Below, one piece after another: positions 9,957-18,233 of a DNA stretch of 64,000 nt. Each line of letters opens with the position of its first letter. The stretch's first letter is position 1. The stretch is from Bordetella sp. BOR01 (lineage in GTDB: Bacteria > Pseudomonadota > Gammaproteobacteria > Burkholderiales > Burkholderiaceae_B). The DNA lies in assembly GCF_019218885.1 (NCBI RefSeq), contig NZ_JAHUWT010000004.1:372001-436000 (forward strand), given 5' to 3'. Below the pieces are notes generated by a model, which saw only the letters and a program-made list of their open reading frames with translations, did no database searches and was not told the origin of the DNA. Both the position numbers and the translations under genes were made by a program.

Positions 9957-10709
9957 CTAGGGGCGTGCTGCAGTGGCCGATTGGCGCAGCCCCAGGAATC
10001 GGCGCAGCAGGCCGGCCGCGGTGGGAGTAGGGCGCAAGGTGCTGGCCAAGCGGGCCGCATCGAGTCCTTCGCGTGCATAGTCGGCCTGGTAGCGCTGCAA
10101 GTGATCGTGCATGAACTCCGGGCCGAATTCAGGATGAAATTGAGCCGAATAGACGCGCGGCGACCACCGAACCAATTGGTGCGCATCGAGCGCGGAACGC
10201 GCCAGGGCGACGGCTCCGGCGGGTAGCCGCGTGACGGTCTGGGCGTGCAGCAACTGCGCCGGGAAGGTGACCGGCAGGCCGGACATCAGGGGGTCGCCTG
10301 CGGCTGCCGGCAGGCATTCGATGGCCTGCGTGCCCAGCTCGCGTCCCTGTGGGTTGTAATCGACGGCGCCGCCCAGGGCATGGGCCAGCAACTGGTGGCC
10401 GTAGCACACGCCGAATATGGGCGTGCCTGCCAGCGCGGCTTGCTGCAGCCAGGCCGCGGCTTGTTCGCTCCAGGGTTCGTGGTCGGTGACCATGGCGGGC
10501 GAACCGGTGATCAGCGCCGCCCGGTAGGCCGACGGTGCCAGGGGCTGCTCGCCCGCGTGGACGCGTACGATGTGTGCCGCCTCGGGTTCCAGGCCGGCGG
10601 CGTGACGCAGCATTTGCGCGTAGTCGCCATGGCATAGTCGCAGGGCGTCGTCGGGGTCGCCGGTGTGCAGGATAAGGACCGGCAGTGTAGAGGCGGCAGG
10701 AGCGTTCAT
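9957..10709 (-). CDS. Class I glutamine amidotransferase (GMP synthase-like)
   Basis: This 250-residue stand-alone amidotransferase domain resembles the glutaminase half of GMP synthase. The nucleophile is Cys102 in FGVCYGHQLLAHALGG, and the His/Glu pair lies in SAQFHPEFGPE. No synthetase domain is attached, as in YfeJ-type proteins and gamma-glutamyl hydrolases of unknown substrate. The start at 10709 gives MNAPAAS; an alternative ATG at 10730 adds seven residues, and neither has a strong ribosome-binding site. It is divergent from the nfeD-like gene. Confidence 0.8.
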   Translation of the reverse strand: MNAPAASTLPVLILHTGDPDDALRLCHGDYAQMLRHAAGLEPEAAHIVRVHAGEQPLAPSAYRAALITGSPAMVTDHEPWSEQAAAWLQQAALAGTPIFGVCYGHQLLAHALGGAVDYNPQGRELGTQAIECLPAAAGDPLMSGLPVTFPAQLLHAQTVTRLPAGAVALARSALDAHQLVRWSPRVYSAQFHPEFGPEFMHDHLQRYQADYAREGLDAARLASTLRPTPTAAGLLRRFLGLRQSATAARP

Positions 10710-10799
10710 GAGTGTGATGATAGTCGCCATGGCACGATTTCGCACCGGGACAGGGCGGAAATCCGTACAATCGACGCGGTATTCAACTTGAACGAGGCA

Positions 10800-11240
10800 A
10801 TGATGATGTGGATCTGGTTCGGGTTGGCCGCGGCCGCACTGATCGGCGAAGTCGCCAGCGGCACGTTCTATTTGCTGCTGGTGGCGCTGGGCCTGGTGGC
10901 TGGCGGCATTGCCGCCTGGCTGGCCGCCGGCTTCGAGTGGCAGTTGGTGGTTTGCGCCGTCGTGGCGCTGGCCGGGCTGCTGGTGCTGCGCCGCACGGGC
11001 GTACTGAAAAAACGTGAAATCGACGCTGGCCGCAATGCCGATGTCAACATGGACATCGGCCAGACGGTCGAAGTCGAGGCCTGGTCCGAGGCCGGGCTGG
11101 CACGAGTCTGGTACCGGGGCGCCCATTGGCAGGCCGAACTGGCCGCCGGACAGCCCAGCGCGCCGGGCTTGCACGTCATTGCCGAAGTCCGCGGCACGCG
11201 CCTGGTGCTGGCCCCCAGGCAAACCGCCGGCCGTCCCTGA
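10800..11240 (+). CDS. NfeD-family membrane protein
   Basis: This short NfeD protein of about 146 residues has three hydrophobic segments in its first 75 residues (WIWFGLAAAALIGEVASG, LLLVALGLVAGGIAAWLAA, LVVCAVVALAGLLVL). A soluble C-terminal OB-like domain follows, with GQTVEV and VWYRGAHWQAEL. NfeD proteins are usually partners of SPFH/stomatin proteins, and the next gene is one. Three ATGs in a row (10800, 10803, 10806) follow the site ACGAGG; the exact one is uncertain. Confidence 0.85.
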   Translation: MMMWIWFGLAAAALIGEVASGTFYLLLVALGLVAGGIAAWLAAGFEWQLVVCAVVALAGLLVLRRTGVLKKREIDAGRNADVNMDIGQTVEVEAWSEAGLARVWYRGAHWQAELAAGQPSAPGLHVIAEVRGTRLVLAPRQTAGRP

Positions 11241-11276
11241 GCCGGTTCACTCTCTCTTCCACGCAGGATATCTTCC

Positions 11277-12200
11277 ATGATGCTCGATACCTCCACCATC
11301 GCCCTGATCGTACTGGTCGTCCTGGCGTTGCTGATCATTATCAGGGCCATTGCCATCGTGCCCCAGCAGCATGCCTGGGTTGTCGAGCGGCTGGGCAAAT
11401 TCGATCGCGTGCTGTCGCCGGGCGCGGGATTCGTCATACCGTTCATCGAGCGGATTTCGTACAAGCATTCGCTGAAGGAAATTCCCCTGGACGTACCCAG
11501 CCAGGTTTGCATCACGCGCGACAACACGCAGTTGCAGGTCGACGGGGTGCTGTATTTCCAAGTCACTGACGCGATGCGGGCCTCGTACGGCTCGTCGAAC
11601 TACATCTCGGCCATCACGCAGTTGTCGCAGACCACTCTGCGCTCGGTGATCGGCAAGATGGAACTCGACCGCACCTTCGAAGAGCGCGAAATCATCAACA
11701 GCACCGTCGTGGCTTCGTTGGACGAGGCCGCGCTGAACTGGGGCGTGAAGGTGCTGCGCTATGAAATCAAAGACCTGACGCCGCCCAACGAGATCCTGCG
11801 CTCCATGCAGGCGCAGATTACCGCCGAACGCGAAAAGCGGGCCTTGATTGCCGCGTCGGAAGGCCGCCGCCAGGAACAGATCAATATCGCCACCGGCGAA
11901 CGGGAAGCCGCCATTGCCCGCTCGGAAGGCGAGAAGCAGGCGCAGATCAACCAGGCGCAGGGCGAGGCCGCGGCAGTGCTGGCCATCGCCGAGGCCACGG
12001 CCAAGGCCATTGCCCAAGTCGGCGAGGCCGTGCGCCAGCCGGGCGGCATGGAAGCGGTGAACCTGAAAGTGGCAGAACGCTACGTAGAGGCTTTCGGCAA
12101 CGTGGCCAAGGAAGGCAATACGCTGATCCTGCCGTCGAACCTGTCGGACGTGGGCGGCCTGATTGCCTCGGCAATGGCCATAGTAAAGACCAGCAAGTGA
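11277..12200 (+). CDS. SPFH/Band 7 (stomatin-like, QmcA-type) membrane protein
   Basis: This 307-residue protein has one N-terminal transmembrane helix (IALIVLVVLALLIIIRAIAI), then a Band 7 domain opening with VPQQHAWVVERLGKFDRVL. A long Ala/Glu/Gln coiled coil follows (about residues 185-260). Such proteins form large membrane rings or microdomains and modulate membrane proteases or membrane fluidity. With the nfeD-like gene 37 bp upstream it forms the classic NfeD-stomatin pair. The natural client is unknown. Confidence 0.88.
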   Translation: MMLDTSTIALIVLVVLALLIIIRAIAIVPQQHAWVVERLGKFDRVLSPGAGFVIPFIERISYKHSLKEIPLDVPSQVCITRDNTQLQVDGVLYFQVTDAMRASYGSSNYISAITQLSQTTLRSVIGKMELDRTFEEREIINSTVVASLDEAALNWGVKVLRYEIKDLTPPNEILRSMQAQITAEREKRALIAASEGRRQEQINIATGEREAAIARSEGEKQAQINQAQGEAAAVLAIAEATAKAIAQVGEAVRQPGGMEAVNLKVAERYVEAFGNVAKEGNTLILPSNLSDVGGLIASAMAIVKTSK

Positions 12201-12201
12201 G

Positions 12202-12254
12202 ACCCGCCCCCGAAGCGCTGGCGGACCGGCAGAGCCGGCTCCGCGGCGTCCCCG
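12202..12254 (-). repeat. Dispersed GC-rich intergenic repeat, short copy
   Basis: Read on the minus strand, this gives CGGGGACGCCGCGGAGCC and then the GGCTCTGCCGGTCCGCCAG block, differing from the copy at 30562-30640 by one base over about 37 bp. The two end blocks are joined without the middle CCCCCT/AGGGGG hairpin that the longer copy has. It sits between two convergent genes. Confidence 0.7.
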
Positions 12255-12298
12255 ATTGGGCCGCATCTGTTTCTTGCGATGCGCGTCGCGGCGTGTCT

Positions 12299-12766
12299 TC
12301 AGTCGTCTTTGCGTGAGGTGCGCGTGTCGTGCTTCATCATGCGTTCTTTTTCACGCTGCCAGTCTTTGTCGCGCGCCGTATCGCGCTTGTCGTACAGCTT
12401 CTTGCCTCGGCCCAGCGCGAAATCGAGCTTGATGCGGCCGTTCTTGTAGTGCAGGTTCAGGGGCACCAGGGTGTAGCCGCGTTGCTCGACCTTGCCGATC
12501 AGCTTGCTGATTTCCTCGGCCTTGAGCAGCAGCTTGCGGGTGCGCATGGCATCGGGGTGGATGTGGGTGGATGCCGTGGGCAGCGGGCTGACGTGCATGC
12601 CCAGCAGGAACAGTTCGCCATCGCGCACGATGACGTAGCTTTCCTTTAACTGCACGCGGTTGTCGCGGATCGCCTTGACCTCCCAGCCTTGCAGAACCAG
12701 GCCGGCTTCATAGCGGTCTTCGATGAAATAGTCGTGCGTGGCCTTGCGGTTGTCGATGATGCTCAT
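12299..12766 (-). CDS. smpB: SsrA-binding protein SmpB
   Basis: SmpB binds tmRNA and delivers it to stalled ribosomes for trans-translation. The 155-residue product shows the family N-terminus [20 protein letters not shown], the GWEVKAIR motif, the hallmark [19 protein letters not shown] and the basic, disordered C-terminal tail that enters the mRNA channel. It is divergent from ratA with a 68-bp gap, a common arrangement in proteobacteria. The tmRNA gene itself is not in this window. Confidence 0.97.
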   Translation of the reverse strand: MSIIDNRKATHDYFIEDRYEAGLVLQGWEVKAIRDNRVQLKESYVIVRDGELFLLGMHVSPLPTASTHIHPDAMRTRKLLLKAEEISKLIGKVEQRGYTLVPLNLHYKNGRIKLDFALGRGKKLYDKRDTARDKDWQREKERMMKHDTRTSRKDD

Positions 12767-12834
12767 GAGGCTGGAAATCCGGGGTAGCGGCGCTACCGGT
12801 AAAATCTGACCATTCTAGCCATTTGCGATAGCCG

Positions 12835-13269
12835 ATGCACAAAGTACAGCGATCCGTCCTGGTTCCCTACAGCGCCGCGCAGATGTTCGACCTGGTGGCC
12901 GACGTAGAGAAGTATCCCGAATTCATGCCCTGGTGTGGCGGCACCGAGGTGCAGTCGCGCACCGAAAACGGCATGCAGGCCTCGATACTGATCAGTTTCG
13001 CCGGCATGAAGCAGCGTTTTACCACCCGCAACACGCACGACTACCCCGACCGTATCGAGCTGGAATTGGTCGACGGGCCGTTTTCGATGCTGGTGGGACA
13101 CTGGCAATTCCAGGCGCTGGCCGACGATGCCTGCAAGGTATTGTTCACCCTGGAATACGCCTTTTCCAACCGGGCGCTCGAGATGGTGGTGGGGCCGGTA
13201 TTCAACCGCATCGCCAGCAGTTTCATCGATTCGTTCACCAAGCGGGCGCAGGCGGTGTATGGCGAATGA
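12835..13269 (+). CDS. ratA: RatA/Coq10-family START-domain protein
   Basis: This 144-residue START/polyketide-cyclase-fold protein belongs to the RatA family, which in E. coli is described as blocking 70S ribosome association and is also related to the ubiquinone-binding Coq10 protein. Family features are the N-terminus VQRSVLVPYSAAQMFDLV, then VEKYPEFMPWC and the C-terminal FNRIASSFIDSFTKRA. Which of the two proposed roles applies here cannot be read from sequence. It overlaps the downstream rnfH-like gene by 11 bp. Confidence 0.9.
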   Translation: MHKVQRSVLVPYSAAQMFDLVADVEKYPEFMPWCGGTEVQSRTENGMQASILISFAGMKQRFTTRNTHDYPDRIELELVDGPFSMLVGHWQFQALADDACKVLFTLEYAFSNRALEMVVGPVFNRIASSFIDSFTKRAQAVYGE

Positions 13270-13600
13270 ACCTGGCCTGCTGCGGGTATGCGTATGTCAC
13301 GCCGAATCCGCTGCGGCGGTATGGCAGTGCACGCTGGCCTTGCCGCCGCGAGCCACGGTGGGCGATGCCGTGCGCGCCAGTGGCTTCGAGGCGCAATTTC
13401 CCGGCCGCGACGCCTGGGCACTGGGGGTAGGGGTGTTTGGCAAAAGCTGCCAGGCCGACACCCCCCTGGCCGATGGCGACCGCGTGGAAATCTACCGGCC
13501 GCTGGCGTTCGACCCCAAAGTATCGCGCCGGCGCCGCGCCGAGCACCGCCGGGCCAAGGCTGCCCGCATGGGCCGCGAGCGGCCGGCAGGGCTGCTGTAG
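13259..13600 (+). CDS. rnfH: RnfH-family ubiquitin-like protein
   Basis: This 113-residue beta-grasp protein, the usual partner of ratA (ratA-ratB/rnfH pair), has no established enzymatic role. It shows LRVCVCHAE at the N-terminus, VGVFGKSCQADTPLADGDRVEIYRPL with the family's G-D-RVEIYRPL ending, and a basic tail rich in Arg and Lys (VSRRRRAEHRRAKAAR). The ATG at 13259 overlaps the ratA stop; the frame is open further upstream only as a shadow of ratA. Confidence 0.88.
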   Translation: MANEPGLLRVCVCHAESAAAVWQCTLALPPRATVGDAVRASGFEAQFPGRDAWALGVGVFGKSCQADTPLADGDRVEIYRPLAFDPKVSRRRRAEHRRAKAARMGRERPAGLL

Positions 13601-13695
13601 GGGGGCATCCGGCGGGTCAGGGCGCTACTGGGCGCCGCATTGTCGCGGGCCGGACAAAATCGGGCCATGATTCCGTCGTAAGATGGTGGGCATAG

Positions 13696-13719
13696 GTTTA
13701 CGTTTACGTTAACGTCATG
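13696..13719 (+). promoter_or_regulatory. Candidate LiuR-type operator upstream of the acyl-CoA operon
   Basis: The AT-rich word GTTTACGTTTACGTTAACGTCATG contains the perfect 10-bp palindrome ACGTTAACGT at 13706-13715 plus a second ACGT-type half site. It resembles, from memory, the ACG-containing boxes bound by MerR-family LiuR regulators of branched-chain amino acid catabolism. It lies about 75 bp before the acyl-CoA dehydrogenase start. The regulator itself is not in the window. Confidence 0.5.
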
Positions 13720-13791
13720 CAAAATCGGCGCTGGTGAGGCGCGCATCCGCAAGACCGCCGCGCCCCCAGACCGACCAACAGGAGACAAGCC

Positions 13792-14946
13792 GTGGATCTG
13801 GAACTGACCGACGAGCAGCGCGCCTTCGCCCAGGCTGCGCGCGATTTTGCCCAGGGTGAGCTGGCCCCGCACGCCGCGCGCTGGGATGCCGAAGGCATCT
13901 TTCCGCGCGAAACGTTCGCGCGCGCAGGCGAACTTGGCTTCTGCGCCATCTATGCAGCCGAAGACATCGGCGGCCTGGGGCTGCCGCGGCTGGACGCCAC
14001 GCTGGTGTTCGAGGAAATGGCGGCGGTCGACCCGTCTACCACGGCATTTCTTACCATACACAACATGGCCACCTGGATGGTGGGCCAATGGGGCCAGCCG
14101 GCCCTGCGCGAGGCCTGGGGGCCATTGCTGGCCAGCGGCCAGAAGCTGGCGTCCTACTGCCTGACCGAACCCGGCGCCGGCTCCGATGCGGGCGCGCTGG
14201 CGACGCGCGCCCAGCGCGAAGGCGACGATTACATCCTGAACGGCGCCAAGGCGTTCATTTCCGGCGGCGGCGACACAGACCTGCTGGTGGTGATGGCGCG
14301 CACCGGCAGCGAAGGCCCGGGCGGCATCAGCGCTTTCGCGGTGCCGGCCGACGGCGCTGGCATCACCTATGGCCGCAAAGAAGAGAAAATGGGCTGGAAC
14401 AGCCAGTCCACCCGTCCGATCACGTTCGAGAACGTGCGGGTGCCGGCGGGCAACATGCTGGGCAACGAGGGCGAGGGTTTCAGGATCGCCATGAAGGGCC
14501 TGGATGGCGGGCGCATCAATATCGGCACCTGCTCGGTGGGTGCCGGACAGGGCGCGCTGGACGCGGCGCGGCGCTACATGGACGAGCGGCGCCAGTTCGG
14601 GCGCCGCCTGGCCGAGTTCCAGGCGTTGCAGTTCAAGCTGGCCGACATGGCCACGCACCTGGTGGCGGCGCGCCAGATGGTGCGGTTGGCCGCCTGCAAG
14701 CTCGATTCGGGCTCGCCCGACGCGGGCACCTATTGCGCCATGGCCAAGCGTTTTGCCACCGACATGGGATTCCAGGTCTGCCTTGATGCGCAGCAGATTC
14801 ACGGTGGTTATGGGTACTTGCGCGACTATCCGCTGGAGCGCCTGGTGCGCGATACTCGCGTTCACCAGATACTGGAAGGCACCAATGAGATCATGCGCGT
14901 GATCGTGGCCCGCCAACTGCTCGACAAAGGAGCCGATATCCGATGA
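13792..14946 (+). CDS. Acyl-CoA dehydrogenase, probably isobutyryl-CoA dehydrogenase
   Basis: This FAD-dependent dehydrogenase of 384 residues introduces the 2,3-double bond in an acyl-CoA. Family signatures are CLTEPGAGSDAGAL (FAD/substrate region), the RRQFGRRLAEFQ motif and the C-terminal LEGTNEIMRVIVAR. Isobutyryl-CoA is the proposed substrate because the next genes encode a 3-hydroxyisobutyryl-CoA hydrolase-like protein and 3-hydroxyisobutyrate dehydrogenase, the following valine-catabolic steps. A CAGGAGACAAG site precedes the GTG start, and the stop overlaps the next ATG by 4 bp. Confidence 0.9.
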   Translation: MDLELTDEQRAFAQAARDFAQGELAPHAARWDAEGIFPRETFARAGELGFCAIYAAEDIGGLGLPRLDATLVFEEMAAVDPSTTAFLTIHNMATWMVGQWGQPALREAWGPLLASGQKLASYCLTEPGAGSDAGALATRAQREGDDYILNGAKAFISGGGDTDLLVVMARTGSEGPGGISAFAVPADGAGITYGRKEEKMGWNSQSTRPITFENVRVPAGNMLGNEGEGFRIAMKGLDGGRINIGTCSVGAGQGALDAARRYMDERRQFGRRLAEFQALQFKLADMATHLVAARQMVRLAACKLDSGSPDAGTYCAMAKRFATDMGFQVCLDAQQIHGGYGYLRDYPLERLVRDTRVHQILEGTNEIMRVIVARQLLDKGADIR

Positions 14947-16118
14947 ATTCCCCGGTGCTGTTCGAAGAAAAAACCGCTGCCAATGGCATGCGGCTGGGCT
15001 TTGCCACGCTCAACGCGCCCCAGACGCTAAATGGGCTGTCCCTGGAAATGGTCGACCTGCTGGCCGAACGCCTGCATGCCTGGGCGCACGATGCCGGCCT
15101 GGCGCTGGTGGTGCTGCAAGGCGCCGGCGGCAAGGCCTTCAGTGCCGGCGGCGACCTGCATGGCCTGTATCACAGCATGCAGCAGCACCAGGGCCAGGGC
15201 GCCTGGGCGAATACGCATGCGCGTGCGTTCTTCGAGCGCGAATACCGGCTGGATTACCTTATCCATACGTACCCCAAGCCTGTGCTGTGCTGGGGGCACG
15301 GCATCGTCATGGGCGGCGGCGTGGGCCTGATGATGGGCGCCAGCCATCGCGTGGTCAGCGAAACCACCCGCATCGCCATGCCCGAGATCTCCATCGGCCT
15401 GTTTCCCGACGTCGGCGGAAGCTGGCTGCTGAACCGCATGCCGGGGCGCACCGGGTTGTTCCTGGCCCTGACTGGCGCGCAAGTCAACGCATCCGATGCC
15501 TTCTATACCGGCATTGCCGATTTCCGCGTCGATTCGGCCGACTGGCCGCGCTTTGCCGAAGCCTTGCTCGATACCCCCTGGGTCGGGCACGCGGGGGGCC
15601 CGGGCGACGGTGCGCCGCCACCGCGCGCCATCAACGACGGCCTGTTGCGCCGCGCGCTGCTGGCCCACGAGCCCGATACGCCGCTGCTGCCCGGGCCGTT
15701 GCGCCAGCACGCTTTCCAGATCAACAACCTGTGCAGCGGCAACGACCTGGCCGAAATCTACCAAGGTGTCGCCGCCTTGAAAGACCACGCCGACCCCTGG
15801 CTGGCACGTGCGGCCGCCACCATGCTGGCCGGGGCGCCGGGATCGGCGCGGCTGGCATTTGCCCTGCAGCAGCATACGCGGCTGCGCTCGCTGGCCGATG
15901 TCTTTCGCACCGAATACGTGGCCGCGCTGGCCTGCACGGTGCAAGGCGATTTTGCCGAGGGCATACGGGCGCTGCTCATCGACAAGGACAAGCAGCCCAA
16001 ATGGAACCCGGCTACGCTGGAGCAGGCCTCCGATGCCTGGGTGCGGCGCTACTTCAAAGCCCCCTGGCCCGAAGGCCAACCGCATCCGCTGGCCGACCTG
16101 GGCCCCGCCGAAAACTGA
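14943..16118 (+). CDS. Enoyl-CoA hydratase/isomerase family protein, 3-hydroxyisobutyryl-CoA hydrolase-like
   Basis: This 391-residue crotonase-fold protein matches the longer ECH_2 subgroup that includes 3-hydroxyisobutyryl-CoA hydrolase, an enzyme of valine degradation. The oxyanion-hole sequences are AFSAGGDLHGLY and the GHGIVMGGGVGLMMGASHRV loop, followed by PEISIGLFPDVGGSWLL, typical of this subgroup. The extra C-terminal 120 residues separate it from ordinary hydratases. It overlaps the dehydrogenase gene by 4 bp and precedes mmsB, which favours the hydrolase over a hydratase role. Confidence 0.85.
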   Translation: MNSPVLFEEKTAANGMRLGFATLNAPQTLNGLSLEMVDLLAERLHAWAHDAGLALVVLQGAGGKAFSAGGDLHGLYHSMQQHQGQGAWANTHARAFFEREYRLDYLIHTYPKPVLCWGHGIVMGGGVGLMMGASHRVVSETTRIAMPEISIGLFPDVGGSWLLNRMPGRTGLFLALTGAQVNASDAFYTGIADFRVDSADWPRFAEALLDTPWVGHAGGPGDGAPPPRAINDGLLRRALLAHEPDTPLLPGPLRQHAFQINNLCSGNDLAEIYQGVAALKDHADPWLARAAATMLAGAPGSARLAFALQQHTRLRSLADVFRTEYVAALACTVQGDFAEGIRALLIDKDKQPKWNPATLEQASDAWVRRYFKAPWPEGQPHPLADLGPAEN

Positions 16119-16170
16119 ACCGCCTTGCCCGCAAGGTGCCTGCGTACAACACCAACAGGAGACTCCCATC

Positions 16171-17061
16171 ATGAGCAGTATTGCGTTTATCGGCCTGGGC
16201 AACATGGGCGCGCCCATGGCGCACAACCTGGTCAAGGCGGGCCATCAACTGACCGTATTCGACCTGGTGCCCGCGGCGGTAAAAGGCCTGACCGACGTCG
16301 GCGCCCAGGCGGCCAGCTCGGCTGCCGACGCGGTGCGTGGCGCCGAGATCGTGGTGTCCATGCTTCCCGCCAGCAAGCACGTTGAAGCGCTGTATCTGGG
16401 CGACGACCTGCTGGGCGCCATCGATCCCAGCGCACTGGTGATCGAATGCAGCACCATCGCGCCCGATTCGGCCCGCAAGGTTGCCGCCGCCGCGCAAGCG
16501 CTCGGCCTGGCCATGATCGACGCACCGGTCTCGGGCGGTACTGGCGGGGCCGCGGCCGGCACGCTGACCTTCATCGTGGGGGGCGAACCGGCCGCGCTGC
16601 AGCGGGCCATGCCGGTGCTACAGAACATGGGCAAGAACATATTCCACGCCGGCACCGCCGGCGCTGGCCAGGTGGCCAAGATCTGCAACAACATGCTGCT
16701 CGGCATCCTGATGGCGGGCACGTCCGAGGCCTTGGCGCTGGGCGTGGCCAACGGCCTCGACCCGAACGTGCTGTCCGACATCATTGCCAAGAGCTCGGGC
16801 CGCAACTGGGCCACCGAACTCTACAACCCCTGGCCGGGCGTCATGGATCACGCCCCCGCCTCGAAAGGCTACACGGGCGGCTTCGGGGTCGACCTGATGC
16901 TCAAGGACCTGGGCCTGGCCGCCGAATCGGCGCTGGCCTCTCGCTCGTCGATCCCGCTGGGCGAACTGGCGCGCAATCTGTATTCGCTGCATAGCAGCGG
17001 GGGCAGCGGCAAGCTCGATTTCTCCAGCATCGTCAACCTCTACACGCATAAATCAGCATGA
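16171..17061 (+). CDS. mmsB: 3-hydroxyisobutyrate dehydrogenase
   Basis: This NAD-dependent 296-residue dehydrogenase oxidises 3-hydroxyisobutyrate to methylmalonate semialdehyde in valine breakdown. It has the Rossmann start FIGLGNMGAPMAHNL, the DAPVSGGTGGAAAGTL substrate motif, the catalytic Lys region GQVAKICNNMLLG and the C-terminal KDLGLAAE. The ATG at 16171 follows ACAGGAGAC; the open frame extends far upstream only as a shadow of the preceding gene. It completes a three-step valine pathway module. Confidence 0.95.
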   Translation: MSSIAFIGLGNMGAPMAHNLVKAGHQLTVFDLVPAAVKGLTDVGAQAASSAADAVRGAEIVVSMLPASKHVEALYLGDDLLGAIDPSALVIECSTIAPDSARKVAAAAQALGLAMIDAPVSGGTGGAAAGTLTFIVGGEPAALQRAMPVLQNMGKNIFHAGTAGAGQVAKICNNMLLGILMAGTSEALALGVANGLDPNVLSDIIAKSSGRNWATELYNPWPGVMDHAPASKGYTGGFGVDLMLKDLGLAAESALASRSSIPLGELARNLYSLHSSGGSGKLDFSSIVNLYTHKSA

Positions 17062-17504
17062 ACGCCAGCACCGACCCGCATGCCGCGCAGTTGTCGCGGC
17101 AGCGGGTTCACGACAGCTTTGCCCGGCAAACCGTCATGGCTGCATTCGGCGCAAGGCTGGCGCGGGTCGAGCCGGGGCAGGTCGATATCGAACTGCCGTT
17201 CCGGGCCGACCTATGCCAGCAGAACGGCTATTTGCATGCCGGCATTTCCGCGGCCATTGCGGACAGCGCGGGCGGCTATGCCGCGTTCTCATTGTTCGAT
17301 CCGGGCGACGATGTGCTGACATCCGAGTTCAAGATGAATTTCCTGGCACCGGCCGACGGCGAACGCTTTGTCGCCACCGGACGGGTCATCAAGCCAGGCC
17401 GGCGCCTGTCGATATGCCAGGTCGAGGTCCAGGCCTGCCGGGGCGCACAATCCACCTTGTGCCTGGTGGGCCTGATGACCGCCGTGCGGGTAACGCCGCG
17501 CTAG
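17058..17504 (+). CDS. PaaI-type acyl-CoA thioesterase (hot-dog fold)
   Basis: This 148-residue hot-dog-fold thioesterase of the PaaI/DUF4442-like group hydrolyses acyl-CoA esters. The diagnostic stretch is LCQQNGYLHAGISAAIADSAGGYAA, with the HAG-Asp arrangement of catalytic residues, followed by LTSEFKMNFLAPADG. It overlaps mmsB by 4 bp and so is the last gene of the branched-chain acyl-CoA operon, where it may release CoA from stalled intermediates. The actual substrate is unknown. Confidence 0.87.
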   Translation: MNASTDPHAAQLSRQRVHDSFARQTVMAAFGARLARVEPGQVDIELPFRADLCQQNGYLHAGISAAIADSAGGYAAFSLFDPGDDVLTSEFKMNFLAPADGERFVATGRVIKPGRRLSICQVEVQACRGAQSTLCLVGLMTAVRVTPR

Positions 17505-17531
17505 GCCCTACCGCTCAAATCACCACGAAGC

Positions 17532-18221
17532 ATGCCCGCCAAAGAACACCATCGCATTTTCCGCGCCGGCTGGCTGCGAGCTGCCGTATTGGGCGCCAAT
17601 GACGGTATCGTTTCGACGGCCAGTCTCATTGCGGGCGTAGCCGCGGCCAGTGCCTCGCACGAAGCCGTGCTGACGTCCGGGCTGGCGGGGCTGGTGGCCG
17701 GTTCGCTGTCGATGGCCGCAGGCGAATATGTTTCCGTGCGTTCGCAGGCCGATACCGAAGCGGCCGACCTGCGGCTGGAACAACGCGCCTTGACAGGCAA
17801 TTCGGCGCAGGAACTGCAAGAACTTACCGAGATCTACGTGGGACGTGGCGTGGCACCTGAACTGGCCAGCCAGGTGGCCCAGCAACTGACCCGCCACGAT
17901 GCGCTGGACGCCCATGCCCGCGACGAACTTGGTATTTCGGTTCATAACCGGGCGCGTCCGGTACAGGCGGCGATCGCCTCGGCCGTGTCTTTCGCCACGG
18001 GGGCCGCCTTGCCCCTGCTGACGGCGGCGTTGATCCCGGTTGACAGCATCGTCGCGATGGTCACGGCGTCATCGATGGTGTGGCTGGCCGTGCTGGGCGC
18101 CATTGCGGCGCAAGCCGGCGGGGCCCCGGTCTTGCCGGCCGCCTTGCGAGTCACGGTGCTGGGTGGCCTGGCCATGCTGTTGACGGCGGGCGTGGGTGCG
18201 CTGTTCGGCGTGGCGGTATAG
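17532..18221 (+). CDS. VIT1/CCC1-family transporter
   Basis: This 229-residue integral membrane protein is related to eukaryotic vacuolar iron/manganese transporters and to plant nodulins. Family motifs are VLGANDGIVSTASLIAGVA at the first helix and the glycine-rich SGLAGLVAGSLSMAAGEYVSVRSQ. A hydrophilic segment (residues about 75-135) follows, then three more hydrophobic helices. Fe or Mn transport is a family-based guess. It is 27 bp after the thioesterase but functionally unrelated to it. Confidence 0.85.
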   Translation: MPAKEHHRIFRAGWLRAAVLGANDGIVSTASLIAGVAAASASHEAVLTSGLAGLVAGSLSMAAGEYVSVRSQADTEAADLRLEQRALTGNSAQELQELTEIYVGRGVAPELASQVAQQLTRHDALDAHARDELGISVHNRARPVQAAIASAVSFATGAALPLLTAALIPVDSIVAMVTASSMVWLAVLGAIAAQAGGAPVLPAALRVTVLGGLAMLLTAGVGALFGVAV

Positions 18222-18233
18222 CGCCGCCCACAG

